A stretch of DNA of 11,880 nucleotides, from assembly GCA_020200195.1 (NCBI GenBank), contig JAIVJE010000331.1, positions 1-11,880 on the forward strand, given 5' to 3'. This document shows, in pieces, positions 1 through 6,809 of this stretch. Origin of the DNA: Acidobacteriota bacterium (GTDB lineage Bacteria; Acidobacteriota; Vicinamibacteria; Vicinamibacterales; 2-12-FULL-66-21). Position 1 is the first letter of the stretch. Each line of letters opens with the position of its first letter. The translations under genes were made by a program, and so were the position numbers. The notes under the pieces were generated by a model. It was given only the letters and a program-made list of their open reading frames with translations. It had not been told where the DNA came from and made no database searches.

Positions 1-161
1 GCCACGATCTGAGAAACGTTCGCGACCGAGTCCGGTCGGCAGACTTGAGCGGGCCAGCTGACCAGCGCTTAGCTTGACCCACGTAGCGGTCTCGAAGGTC
101 GCCGCGCCAGGTTGGGCGTTTTGACGGCGACGTGCGCAGTGTGCCCGTTGGCGCGGCTGTC

Positions 162-791
162 TCAATCCGGACGGTCCGGCGGATGTTCTGCCGGGATACG
201 GCATTCGGCCCAGCGCCGCCGTGACACCGCCCACAAGAACTGATCCACGTACTCTCCGTCGCGCAGGAACGCGTCTTCGAGGATGCCTTCCTTGACGGCG
301 CCGAGCTTGCGCAGCACCGCGTTGCTGCGTTCGTTGTCCATCGCCACCCGCGCCTCGATTCGGTGGATACCTACGGCTCCGAAGGCGAAATCGATCACCA
401 GGCCGGTCGCATCGACAAACAGACCTGTGCCGCGGAACTCCGGCGCCACAAAGAATCCGGCCTCGGCGCGGAAGAAGTCCGGCTGCAGCCGGCGCAGCTC
501 GAACATCCCTGCGACAGCGCCAGACTTGGAGCAGATGATCGCGTAGCCGAGATAGCGGCCGGCGGCGCGATCCTCGTGTGTCGAGCGGATAAACCGCTCT
601 ACCGCCGCAATGCTGTCGGGCGCCGGCCAACTGAACCGCACGACCTCCGGGCGCGAGGCAATGCTGAGCAGACCTGGCGCGTCGGCTTGCTGGAATTCGC
701 GCAGCATCACCCCGCCCCTTCGCAGCACCGGCAATCCGTCGCGCCACCGACTGCTTTCGACTCCACGACTCACCTCTACACGCAGCGCCAT
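162..791 (-). CDS. GNAT family N-acetyltransferase, RimJ/RimL-like
   Basis: Likely transfers an acetyl group from acetyl-CoA to an amine, such as a protein N-terminus, an amino acid or a small molecule; the substrate cannot be read from the sequence. The 209-residue product has the GNAT layout. Residues 28-60 match the RimJ-type N-terminal strand and helix (VMLREFQQADAPGL). The acetyl-CoA pyrophosphate loop is R120-G-T-G-L-F, in the R/QxxGxG/A position. Residues 145-165 carry the C-terminal signature (IEARVAMDNERSNAVLRKLGAVKEG). I chose the ATG at 791 over an in-frame start at 821 because GGAGAAGGG lies about 8 nt upstream of it. The gene follows the protease by 110 nt on the same strand, which does not prove a shared transcript. 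The family call is firm; the acceptor is unknown. Confidence 0.85.
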   Translation of the reverse strand: MALRVEVSRGVESSRWRDGLPVLRRGGVMLREFQQADAPGLLSIASRPEVVRFSWPAPDSIAAVERFIRSTHEDRAAGRYLGYAIICSKSGAVAGMFELRRLQPDFFRAEAGFFVAPEFRGTGLFVDATGLVIDFAFGAVGIHRIEARVAMDNERSNAVLRKLGAVKEGILEDAFLRDGEYVDQFLWAVSRRRWAECRIPAEHPPDRPD

Positions 792-901
792 ATCATCATC
801 CCTTCTCCGAAGCGACCTCACAAGGCTCCTCTGCGCCTCACTGCCGTAGGCACTATGGCCTGCCGACGGTCGACCTTCCGCGCAGCGCAGACCGCCGGAC
901 C

Positions 902-2797
902 CTACCGTGGCAGCGTCAGCGCGCCCGGATCCATCGCAGACACCTGCGGGAGATTACCGAGCGCCCCCCACACGACGGTCTTCGGTGCTATCGAATCAGT
1001 GCTGCCCCAGACAACTGTCTGATTGAGCGCTGTCGTGCCGAGCAGCGAGCTACCCCAGACCACCGTGGAGGCCCAGATCTGAGGTTTATCCCAAACCACG
1101 TTGCTGCCCCAGACGACGGTCTTGGTGCTGCCCCAGACCACGGTTTTTGCGCTCCCCCAGACGACGGTCTTCGCGCTCCCCCAGACCACCGTCGTTGCCC
1201 AGGCACCGTGATTCAGGAGGACATCGGGACCAGTCAGAATCGTGTTGCCCCAGACGATGGTCTGTTGCCAGGGCCAGGTCTCTCCCGCGATGTATGAGGC
1301 GGGCCTGTCCGGTCGACGGCTGTTATCCAGCCAGAACGAGCCGTCACCGGCAGTGGTCCGAATTGCGCGTGCCAGCTCAACGGCAGCGCCCGCGTTGAGC
1401 CCTCCTGCGCCCTGGGTCAGCGGGTCGTATGGCAATCCTGAGCCATCACGCATCCGAATAGAGGTGTACTGGAGGACCGCCTTCACGGCATTCGGGGTCA
1501 GGCCAGGCGCGCCGAAACCGTTGGTGTTCCGGTTTGCCTCGAGCATCAGAGCGATTACGCCGCTCGTGACTCCCGCTGCCATGCTCGTGCCGCTGAGCCG
1601 CATGTAGTCCCAGCCGATTGACTGCAGTCGCAGGGTCGGATAGGTCATATAGAGCCAGGAGCCCGTCGCTGCGGCGGAGCCGAGCCTGTGACCTGGCGCG
1701 ACCAGGTCGGGCTTTGCGTAGCCGTCATACCACGACGGGCCCCGCGAGCTGTACGGCGCGATGCGGTCGTCCGTCCGGGTCACCGTGTCGCGCGTGTCGA
1801 ACGCGCCGATCGTAATAGCCGACGGCGCATTGCCCGGTGACGTGATGCCGGCGTAGCCGGCGGCGGCGCTCTCAAGGCTTTCCCCATAGTTCCCCGCGGC
1901 GACGACGACGACGATGCCTGCGCGCACGGCGGTTTCGACGGCGAGCACGAGGGGATCGCTCGTGGCGGGTTCGTAGATCGGGTGGCCGAGCGACAGATTG
2001 ATGATGTCAATGCCGAGCGTCCTCCTCTTCTGGACGGCAAACTCGATGGCCGAGATGACACTGCTCGTGTACCCTGCGCCGGTTTCGTCGAGGACTCGGA
2101 GCACCACGAATCGCGCCTTCGGCGCCATGCCCATGAACTCGCCGGATTTCGAGAGCTTGCCGTCACCTCCCGCCAGGCCGGTGACGTGCGTGCCGTGACC
2201 GAAGCCATCTCGGGGTAACGATTGGTCGGCGGGTTGGGTGAATTGGGTGAAATCGTAGACGCGGCCAATCCGGTCCGCGAAATCGGCGGTGGGCTCAAGG
2301 CCGGAGTCAATGACGGCTATACCGATGCCATCCCCCGTCCACGAACTCGTGACGCCCAGCGTTTCCCGCAGCCCCTGCAGGCCGCTCAGCGAGCTCTGGG
2401 ACTCCTGAGTCGAGGCCGCACGAACCGGCGCGTCAACGGAGATGCTCTCCACCGCAGGATGCATAGCGAGCGCTTGAGCGTCTCCACCGTGCAGCTCGAC
2501 CGCGAGGGCATCGATCGACGTGAACACCTCTTTCACCCGGTCGCCATGGCGCTCCAGCAGCTCCTTGTAGGAGGCGAGATACCCCGGCCTCACTCGCAGG
2601 ATGACCCGGCTGTCGCCGTCTGCGCTGTGCTCGACTGCCGCGTGCAGATAGCGATCGAGCTTTTCGTGTCCGGGCGGACATCCCGAGTTCTCCCGTGAGC
2701 CGTCGCGGGCGGTCGTTGGCTGCGACAACAACAGCCAGACTGCGGCCACCACGCCCGACACCCGAAGAACCCCTGACCCGAACGCACTGATCACCAT
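902..2797 (-). CDS. secreted S8 (subtilisin-like) serine protease with C-terminal VVWGS repeats
   Basis: Predicted exported endopeptidase of 631 residues. Residues 1-30 form a signal peptide with a hydrophobic core at about 10-26 and possible cleavage after TTA30. Residues 62-125 look like an I9-type inhibitor propeptide. The peptidase domain runs from about 145 to 480 with an intact triad: Asp164 in AVIDSG, His201 in GHGTHVTG and Ser405 in GTSMAAG. The oxyanion Asn is N303 in AAGN. The usual Pro two residues after SMA is Gly here (SMAAGVTSG). Residues 513-612 hold about ten copies of T-V-V-W-G-S, described as a separate repeat. ATG 2797 is preceded by AAGGGG at about 9 nt. The likely role is extracellular or surface proteolysis. 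A palindrome just upstream of the start may be an operator. Confidence 0.93.
   Translation of the reverse strand: MVISAFGSGVLRVSGVVAAVWLLLSQPTTARDGSRENSGCPPGHEKLDRYLHAAVEHSADGDSRVILRVRPGYLASYKELLERHGDRVKEVFTSIDALAVELHGGDAQALAMHPAVESISVDAPVRAASTQESQSSLSGLQGLRETLGVTSSWTGDGIGIAVIDSGLEPTADFADRIGRVYDFTQFTQPADQSLPRDGFGHGTHVTGLAGGDGKLSKSGEFMGMAPKARFVVLRVLDETGAGYTSSVISAIEFAVQKRRTLGIDIINLSLGHPIYEPATSDPLVLAVETAVRAGIVVVVAAGNYGESLESAAAGYAGITSPGNAPSAITIGAFDTRDTVTRTDDRIAPYSSRGPSWYDGYAKPDLVAPGHRLGSAAATGSWLYMTYPTLRLQSIGWDYMRLSGTSMAAGVTSGVIALMLEANRNTNGFGAPGLTPNAVKAVLQYTSIRMRDGSGLPYDPLTQGAGGLNAGAAVELARAIRTTAGDGSFWLDNSRRPDRPASYIAGETWPWQQTIVWGNTILTGPDVLLNHGAWATTVVWGSAKTVVWGSAKTVVWGSTKTVVWGSNVVWDKPQIWASTVVWGSSLLGTTALNQTVVWGSTDSIAPKTVVWGALGNLPQVSAMDPGALTLPR
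962..1261 (-). repeat. in-gene Trp-rich repeat array (T[VI]VWG[SNA]) of the subtilase tail
   Basis: Protease residues 513-612 contain TIVWGN (W516), then four TVVWGS units in exact 8-residue register (W539, W547, W555, W563; separated by AK, AK and TK). Degenerate copies follow (NVVWDK, W569; QIWAS, W575), then TVVWGS (W581), TVVWGS (W597) and TVVWGA (W610). At the DNA level the core, about 1097-1192, is a 24-bp tandem repeat with drift at third positions. This suggests the peptide sequence is under selection rather than being a fresh duplication. The alternating hydrophobic pattern suggests short stacked beta strands with a Trp ladder. Function is unknown; surface anchoring or substrate binding is only a guess. 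Confidence 0.9.
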
Positions 2798-2813
2798 GGC
2801 TGGGCCCCTTCGA

Positions 2814-2830
2814 TGTCACGTATTGTGACA
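2814..2830. promoter_or_regulatory. palindrome TGTCAC-N5-GTGACA, candidate operator
   Basis: A perfect 6-bp inverted repeat with spacer GTATT ends 16 nt upstream of the protease start codon. It could be a repressor site or a small hairpin in the 5' leader. The half site TGTGACA (2824-2830) recurs at 3019-3025 on the other side of the A+T-rich stretch. The binding protein is unknown; the spacing does not fit the CRP consensus. Confidence 0.4.
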
Positions 2831-2864
2831 GGCGAAGCCTCAGCAAGCGTGGCGCCAGAGCCCT

Positions 2865-3030
2865 ACAATTAAGGTAAACGATTTGAAGAGAATAGGTTAG
2901 AGATTACCTACTTCCGGGTGACATAAAAGCGGACCGATAGTTGTCCTATTATGCAACCTAAAAAGCCGTTCTGGTGTGCAAACGACATACTATCAGCTAT
3001 TTGCATGTATTCTCAAAATGTGACACACGT
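2865..3030. other. A+T-rich intergenic stretch between protease and HD-GYP remnant
   Basis: The base composition drops sharply in G+C compared with both flanks, and no reading frame is convincing. It contains small inverted repeats, for example TAGGT-N8-ACCTA at 2893-2910, and a CATAAT -10-like hexamer on the minus strand (2953-2948) without a good -35. It most likely holds the promoter region of the protease gene. A horizontally acquired or regulatory fragment is also possible. Confidence 0.4.
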
Positions 3031-3046
3031 GCTCTGATGTGGGGCA

Positions 3047-3373
3047 TCAGAATACTCGCGTGCTCACCCCATCGTGCCTCAGTGGGTTAGGGCAATTCCT
3101 GCTGGAATCGACAGCGGGGCCGCCGCGCCCATTCGCACCCTGACCCTCGCTTTGAAATGCGCGTCGGGCCCGCGCGTCTACAACCTCCTCAGTGACCGAG
3201 CCTGCCGAATCGGGCACGGTGTGCACCACCCTTGCGTGTAGCTGCACGAACGCGTCGACGACGGCCGGATCGTACATTGTGGCCCTCCGTTCCAGGACGA
3301 TGGCCATCGCGTCGAGGTGTGGAAGGGCCGAGCGATAAGGTCGACCCGACGTCAAGGCATCGTAGCAGTCGAC
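3047..3373 (-). pseudogene. out-of-frame C-terminal end of an HD-GYP domain
   Basis: Read in the frame ending at TGA 3047, this stretch encodes VDCYDALTSGRPYRSALP, then AMAIVLERRATMYDPAVVDAFVQLH. That is the characteristic end of HD-GYP phosphodiesterase domains (the D-x-[FY]-D-A-L-T-S-x-R-P-Y-R signature and the following helix). It is one frame away from the HD half encoded immediately upstream and has no start of its own. It is therefore a remnant of the same gene, joined at about 3368-3375 by a deletion whose length is not a multiple of three. The final 45 or so residues are low-complexity and not recognisable. Confidence 0.8.
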
Positions 3374-4322
3374 GCGGAACGGCGATCTTTCCAAGGTCGT
3401 GGAGTAGAGCGGCCGCGTCGAGCGCTCGAAGTTGCTCGGGTGCAGTGACGCCGAGCGCCTGCGCCAGTTCGTGGCAAGCGAGCTGGACCCGCCGGATGTG
3501 GCCGTGTGTGACCTGGTCCTTCGCGTCGACGGCATGCGCGAGGGCTTCAATCATGCGCTGATAAGACTCGTTCGTGTCGCCGAGATGGCGCATCTGGTCT
3601 TCGACGCGGCCGATCGTGGCGCGAAAGGCGAAGTAGAGGATGAAGGGCAGCGGTAACAGATACGCGAGGACGCTCGGATCCCGATCGTGTGCATACACGG
3701 CGACAAGCCCAGCCCCGTACGCGCCGGTCGCGTACGTGGGCCAGAGACCCAGCATCCGGTGCCGCCACATCCAAACGACCGGTTCCCTGCGCTGGATCGC
3801 CATCAGCGCAGCGATGAGACCGGTCCCGAGCACGAAATACACGCCGGCCGAGACGGCCAGCCCACCCATGAGCGTGACGAGCTGGAATGATTTGGAGTCG
3901 CGCGGATCGATCCAGCCGTACAGGATGCTGCCCGCGATCGACACCGCCAACGCCGGCGCGGCCACGTTGAAGAGGAAAATCGGTGGACGGAGTGCGCCGG
4001 CTGCGGCGAGGCGAAGCGACATGACAAACGCATCGATGGCAACCGTGAGCGTGGCGGCTGCGGGACCAAACAGGATAAGCGCCGAGAAGACGAACACATC
4101 CGACACCGTGATGGTGACGTTGGTCGATGGCATGCGGAGCGTGGCCGCTCCACTCACCACGGTGACGGCGGCCAGCACCAGCCATTCGTACAGGAGCGGA
4201 TGGTGGCTGACGGCCGCAAGGGCAGCCGCTATGGCCAGCGTCCCGAGCGCCACGATGGTCCACACGAACAAGAGACAACGCGTCTCGTCCGTACAGACCG
4301 GTTCTGTCTCTTCAGGATTCAA
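3189..4322 (-). CDS. broken membrane HD-GYP protein: sensor plus HD half, frameshifted tail
   Basis: The intact ancestor would be a membrane-bound cyclic-di-GMP phosphodiesterase or regulator. With the start at TTG 4322, residues 16-235 are a multi-pass membrane sensor of about 6-8 hydrophobic segments. Residues 252-316 are the first half of the HD domain: MIEALAHAVDAKDQ, H273-G-H275, then LLH308-D309-LGKIAVP316. After P316 the frame should continue through the HHE..WDG.GYP part. Instead the DNA jumps to the VDCYDAL segment in another frame, so this frame ends in a 61-residue out-of-frame tail. The GYP motif and several metal ligands are absent, so phosphodiesterase activity is not expected. 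The frame stays open to an ATG at 4511, but residues before 4322 look non-coding and lie upstream of a promoter-like element, so I prefer the TTG. It may still express the membrane part. It is most likely a decaying gene. Confidence 0.7.
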   Translation of the reverse strand: MNPEETEPVCTDETRCLLFVWTIVALGTLAIAAALAAVSHHPLLYEWLVLAAVTVVSGAATLRMPSTNVTITVSDVFVFSALILFGPAAATLTVAIDAFVMSLRLAAAGALRPPIFLFNVAAPALAVSIAGSILYGWIDPRDSKSFQLVTLMGGLAVSAGVYFVLGTGLIAALMAIQRREPVVWMWRHRMLGLWPTYATGAYGAGLVAVYAHDRDPSVLAYLLPLPFILYFAFRATIGRVEDQMRHLGDTNESYQRMIEALAHAVDAKDQVTHGHIRRVQLACHELAQALGVTAPEQLRALDAAALLHDLGKIAVPRRLLRCLDVGSTLSLGPSTPRRDGHRPGTEGHNVRSGRRRRVRAATRKGGAHRARFGRLGH

Positions 4323-4351
4323 ACAGGGCCTAGCCAGCAGGGAGCACTCTA

Positions 4352-4380
4352 AGTGTAACAGCGCCCGACCGCGGCGTAAA
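4352..4380 (-). promoter_or_regulatory. sigma70-like promoter for the HD-GYP gene (TTTACG-N17-TACACT)
   Basis: The -35-like TTTACG occupies 4380-4375 and the -10 TACACT occupies 4357-4352, with exactly 17 nt between. The -10 is preceded by TGT, giving an extended -10. Transcription would start near 4345, about 23 nt before the preferred TTG start at 4322. This supports the downstream start over the one at 4511. Confidence 0.45.
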
Positions 4381-4545
4381 GTCCAAGCAAGCCTCGCAAT
4401 ACCAGGACGTGTGCCGGTAGCACACGCACGTCCTCGGACCCGACACCAACGTCGTTCCCTTCCCGCAGAAACGCGCGGCGCGTTCATCCTGATCGTCGCG
4501 CGACACGCCACAACGTCACGCGAGGCCGGCTACTCTCGTAGGCGC

Positions 4546-4554
4546 TGATATACT
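4546..4554 (+). promoter_or_regulatory. extended -10 (TGATATACT) directly before pfk, leaderless start
   Basis: TG-A-TATACT ends 6 nt before the ATG at 4561, so a start about 7 nt after the -10 places the transcript's first base at or next to the start codon. No Shine-Dalgarno sequence or good -35 is visible. The same arrangement precedes pyrH. Confidence 0.5.
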
Positions 4555-4560
4555 CACCGG

Positions 4561-5559
4561 ATGTCTGGTTGCCCGGAGAATCGTTCAGGGATCAGGCGCA
4601 TCGGCATACTAACCGGCGGTGGTGACGCGCCCGGACTGAATGCGGTCATTCGCGCCGTCGTCAAGGCCGCTGCCAACTGTAAGTGCGAAACAATCGGCCT
4701 CGAGGACAGCTTCGACGGCCTCATCGAGGCGGACCGGTCGCGTCCGCTCACCCCGAAGGACGTAACCGGGATCCTCCGCATCGGCGGGACCATTCTCGAT
4801 GCACTCGTGGTCATCGGCGGGGACGGGACGCTGAGCATCGCGCACGAGTTTCACCTCCGCGGAATTCCACTCGTCGGGGTACCCAAGACCATCGACAACG
4901 ACATCGTCGAAACGACGAATACGTTTGGCTTCGACACCGCGGTCAGCTTCGCCACGGACGCGATCGACCGGCTGCACACGACGGCGGAGGCGCACCACCG
5001 GGTGATGGTCGTCGAGGTGATGGGACGCTACGCCGGCTGGATCGCGCTCTACGCCGGCGTTGCCGGCGGCGCGGACGTCATCCTGATCCCCGAGATCCCG
5101 TACGACGTGGACATAGTGGCGGATCGGATCCGGGCGCGCGATCAGCTCGGCGCGCGGTTCAGTATCGTGGTCGTGGCCGAAGGCGCGAAGCCGATGGGCG
5201 GCAAAGCGTCGGTGCTCAAGGAGGCGTCGGGCGAGTTCGTCGAGCGGTTGGGGGGCAATGCGATCAGGGTCGCGGCGGAGCTCGAAACGCTGACGGGCAA
5301 GGAAACCCGCAGCGTCGTGCTTGGCCACCTTCAGCGCGGCGGCGCCCCGACCAGTTTCGATCGGATTCTGGCGACCAGGTTTGGCGCGCGCGCCGTGGAG
5401 CTGCTGCTCGATGGCCAGTTCGGCACGATGGTCGCCTTCCATCCCCCCGACATCGTCGCCGTACCGCTCGAGCGGATCGTGGGGCGAACCCGGAACGTGC
5501 CGCTCGACTTCGACGTCGTGCGGACCGCCCGAGCGATGGGAATCTCGCTCGGGGCTTAA
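4561..5559 (+). CDS. pfkA: 6-phosphofructokinase, 'mixed' ATP/PPi class, with internal deletion
   Basis: Phosphorylates fructose 6-phosphate to fructose 1,6-bisphosphate in glycolysis, with ATP or pyrophosphate as donor. Motifs in the 332-residue product: GGGDAPGLN (19-27), IGGDGT (85-90), PKTIDND (108-114; catalytic base Asp112), MGRYAGW (154-160) and LGHLQRGG (254-261). In E. coli numbering it has Gly at 104 (Gly89) and Lys at 124 (Lys109). This combination defines the mixed group III enzymes, in which the donor cannot be read from sequence. Odd point: IGGTIL (74-79) runs straight into DALVVIGGDG (80-89). In E. coli PfkA and relatives about 26 residues lie between, including Arg72, which contacts the transferred phosphate. 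The deletion is in frame. The start at 4561 has no Shine-Dalgarno and may be leaderless. Convergent with thrC. Confidence 0.92.
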   Translation: MSGCPENRSGIRRIGILTGGGDAPGLNAVIRAVVKAAANCKCETIGLEDSFDGLIEADRSRPLTPKDVTGILRIGGTILDALVVIGGDGTLSIAHEFHLRGIPLVGVPKTIDNDIVETTNTFGFDTAVSFATDAIDRLHTTAEAHHRVMVVEVMGRYAGWIALYAGVAGGADVILIPEIPYDVDIVADRIRARDQLGARFSIVVVAEGAKPMGGKASVLKEASGEFVERLGGNAIRVAAELETLTGKETRSVVLGHLQRGGAPTSFDRILATRFGARAVELLLDGQFGTMVAFHPPDIVAVPLERIVGRTRNVPLDFDVVRTARAMGISLGA

Positions 5560-5567
5560 ATTCTGCA

Positions 5568-5643
5568 GCCATCAGCTGTCAGCCATCGGCCATCAGCAGA
5601 ACTTATGAGCGCTGCGAGCTGAAAGCTGAGAGCTGACAGCTAC
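5568..5643. repeat. heptanucleotide inverted-repeat cluster between convergent pfk and thrC
   Basis: The left arm is four in-phase heptamers (GCCATCA, GCTGTCA, GCCATCG, GCCATCA; 5568-5595), consensus TCAGCNN when shifted. The right arm is three heptamers of the opposite polarity (GAGCTGA, AAGCTGA, GAGCTGA; 5616-5636), ending in CAGCTAC. AGCTGTCAGC (5574-5583) is perfectly complementary to GCTGACAGCT (5632-5641), so the whole can fold as a long hairpin with about 48 nt inside. It overlaps the thrC stop codon. It could act as a bidirectional terminator or transcript 3' end for both genes, although there is no T tract. It may instead be a dispersed genomic repeat: a related fragment lies between rpsI and rpsB (about 9644-9659). 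Confidence 0.7.
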
Positions 5644-6809
5644 TCGAGCACATCCAGGTACTTCAGCGCGCCGCCGGTGTTGAAGACCACCACGGTGTCC
5701 GCCGGTTTGATGCGTCCGTCGTGCAGCAGCACCTTCACCGCTTCGAGCGCGGCCCCTCCCTCCGGCGCCGCGCTGATGCCTTCCTTCGCTCCCAGCTCCC
5801 GCATCCCGCGGACCATGTCCGCGTCCGATACGGCGATCGCCGTTCCGCCGCTCTCCCGGACGGCGCGCAGCACGAGAAAGTCGCCGATCGCCTTCGGCAC
5901 ACGCAGTCCGTCGGCGATGGTCCTCGCGTCCTGCCACATCTCTGAGCGCTCCGCTCCCTGATCGAAGGCCCGGACGATCGGCGCGCAGTGCGTCGCCTGG
6001 ACGGAAACCATTTTCGGGCGAGCGCCGGCAGCCTTCCAGCCGATTCGCTCCATCTCCTCGAACGCCTTCCACATGCCAATCATGCCGGTGCCACCGCCGG
6101 TCGGATAGATGAACCAGTCAGGGAACTGCCACCCGAGCTGCTCACCGAGCTCGTACGCCATCGTCTTCTTGCCTTCGATCCGATAGGGCTCCTTCAGCGT
6201 CGACATGTCGTACCAGCCGAGCAGCTTGCCCTGTTCCGCCGCGAGGCGGCCCGCGTCGGTGATGAGGCCGTCGACGAGCGTGACGTCAGCGCCGTACAGC
6301 TCGCACTCCCGGATGAACGGGACCTTGACGTCCTTCGGCATGAAGACTTTCGCCTCGAGGCCTGCCGCCGCCGCATACGCGGCCATGGCGTTCGCCGCGT
6401 TGCCCGCTGACGGTACCGACAACGTCTTTGCGTTCAGGTACAACGCTCTCGTGACGGCCGCCGAGAGGCCGCGCGCCTTGAACGAGTTCGTCGGGTTGAG
6501 GGACTCGTCCTTGACGAACAGGCGGGAAAGTCCGAGCTCACGGCCGATGCGCGTCGCGTGTATCAGCGGCGTCCAGCCTTCGCCGAGAGTCAGCGGCGCC
6601 TCGCCGTCGTAAATCGGCATCAGCTCGCGGTATCGCCACATGTTGGGCGCGCGGCCGCCGGGACTGTCACGGCTCCAGGAGCGGGCCGCTTCGAGATCGT
6701 AGCGTGCCAGCAGGGGAGCGCCGCACGAGCAGAGATGCTGTTCGCGTCGCGGGTCGAACGCCGGAGCGCCGCAGGGAACAGAGCACTCCAGGTGCGAGAA
6801 CCAGGACAT
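5640..6809 (-). CDS. thrC: threonine synthase
   Basis: PLP-dependent fold-type II enzyme converting O-phosphohomoserine to threonine in the cytoplasm. The product is 389 residues. The PLP lysine is K111 in NPTNSFKARG. The substrate loop is SAGNAAN (134-140), the PLP phosphate-binding loop is GGGTG (238-242), and NTGG lies at 377-380. The N-terminus has Cys9, Cys13, Cys27 and Cys29 in a zinc-ribbon-like arrangement seen in many plant-type or archaeal-type threonine synthases. The ATG at 6809 overlaps the frr stop by one base (TAATG), indicating translational coupling, and its own Shine-Dalgarno is weak. No homoserine kinase or homoserine dehydrogenase gene is nearby, so thrC sits apart from its pathway at the end of a translation operon. 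Another PLP lyase of the same fold cannot be fully excluded. Confidence 0.87.
   Translation of the reverse strand: MSWFSHLECSVPCGAPAFDPRREQHLCSCGAPLLARYDLEAARSWSRDSPGGRAPNMWRYRELMPIYDGEAPLTLGEGWTPLIHATRIGRELGLSRLFVKDESLNPTNSFKARGLSAAVTRALYLNAKTLSVPSAGNAANAMAAYAAAAGLEAKVFMPKDVKVPFIRECELYGADVTLVDGLITDAGRLAAEQGKLLGWYDMSTLKEPYRIEGKKTMAYELGEQLGWQFPDWFIYPTGGGTGMIGMWKAFEEMERIGWKAAGARPKMVSVQATHCAPIVRAFDQGAERSEMWQDARTIADGLRVPKAIGDFLVLRAVRESGGTAIAVSDADMVRGMRELGAKEGISAAPEGGAALEAVKVLLHDGRIKPADTVVVFNTGGALKYLDVLE

Noticed and set aside
1..161. Possible gene fragment at the left edge
   Set aside because: No frame shows a recognisable domain, start or Shine-Dalgarno; left as unassigned.
1097..1192. Intergenic tandem repeat or CRISPR-like array
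   Set aside because: The 24-bp periodicity lies wholly inside the protease frame and is explained by the 8-residue VVWGS unit.
2948..2976. CATAAT as the protease promoter -10
   Set aside because: No acceptable -35 at 16-19 nt and about 150 nt from the start codon; noted only as possible.
3033..3051. 7-bp hairpin TCTGATG-N5-CATCAGA as a terminator of the HD-GYP remnant
   Set aside because: A perfect stem but A+T-containing and with no T tract on either side; it overlaps the remnant's stop codon, so support for termination is weak.
4323..4511. N-terminal extension of the HD-GYP frame up to ATG 4511
   Set aside because: The residues are Arg-rich with no family resemblance, and a promoter-like element (4352-4380) lies downstream of that ATG.
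3640..4548. 302-codon plus-strand open frame
   Set aside because: Antisense to the membrane sensor and HD domain; the predicted peptide is Ser/Arg/Thr-rich with no domain pattern.
4609..5442. 277-codon minus-strand open frame
   Set aside because: Antisense to phosphofructokinase; the composition is Arg/His/Asp-rich, typical of a shadow frame.
5568..5643. CRISPR array
   Set aside because: The repeat unit is 7 bp, contiguous and in inverted arrangement; there are no spacers and no cas genes.
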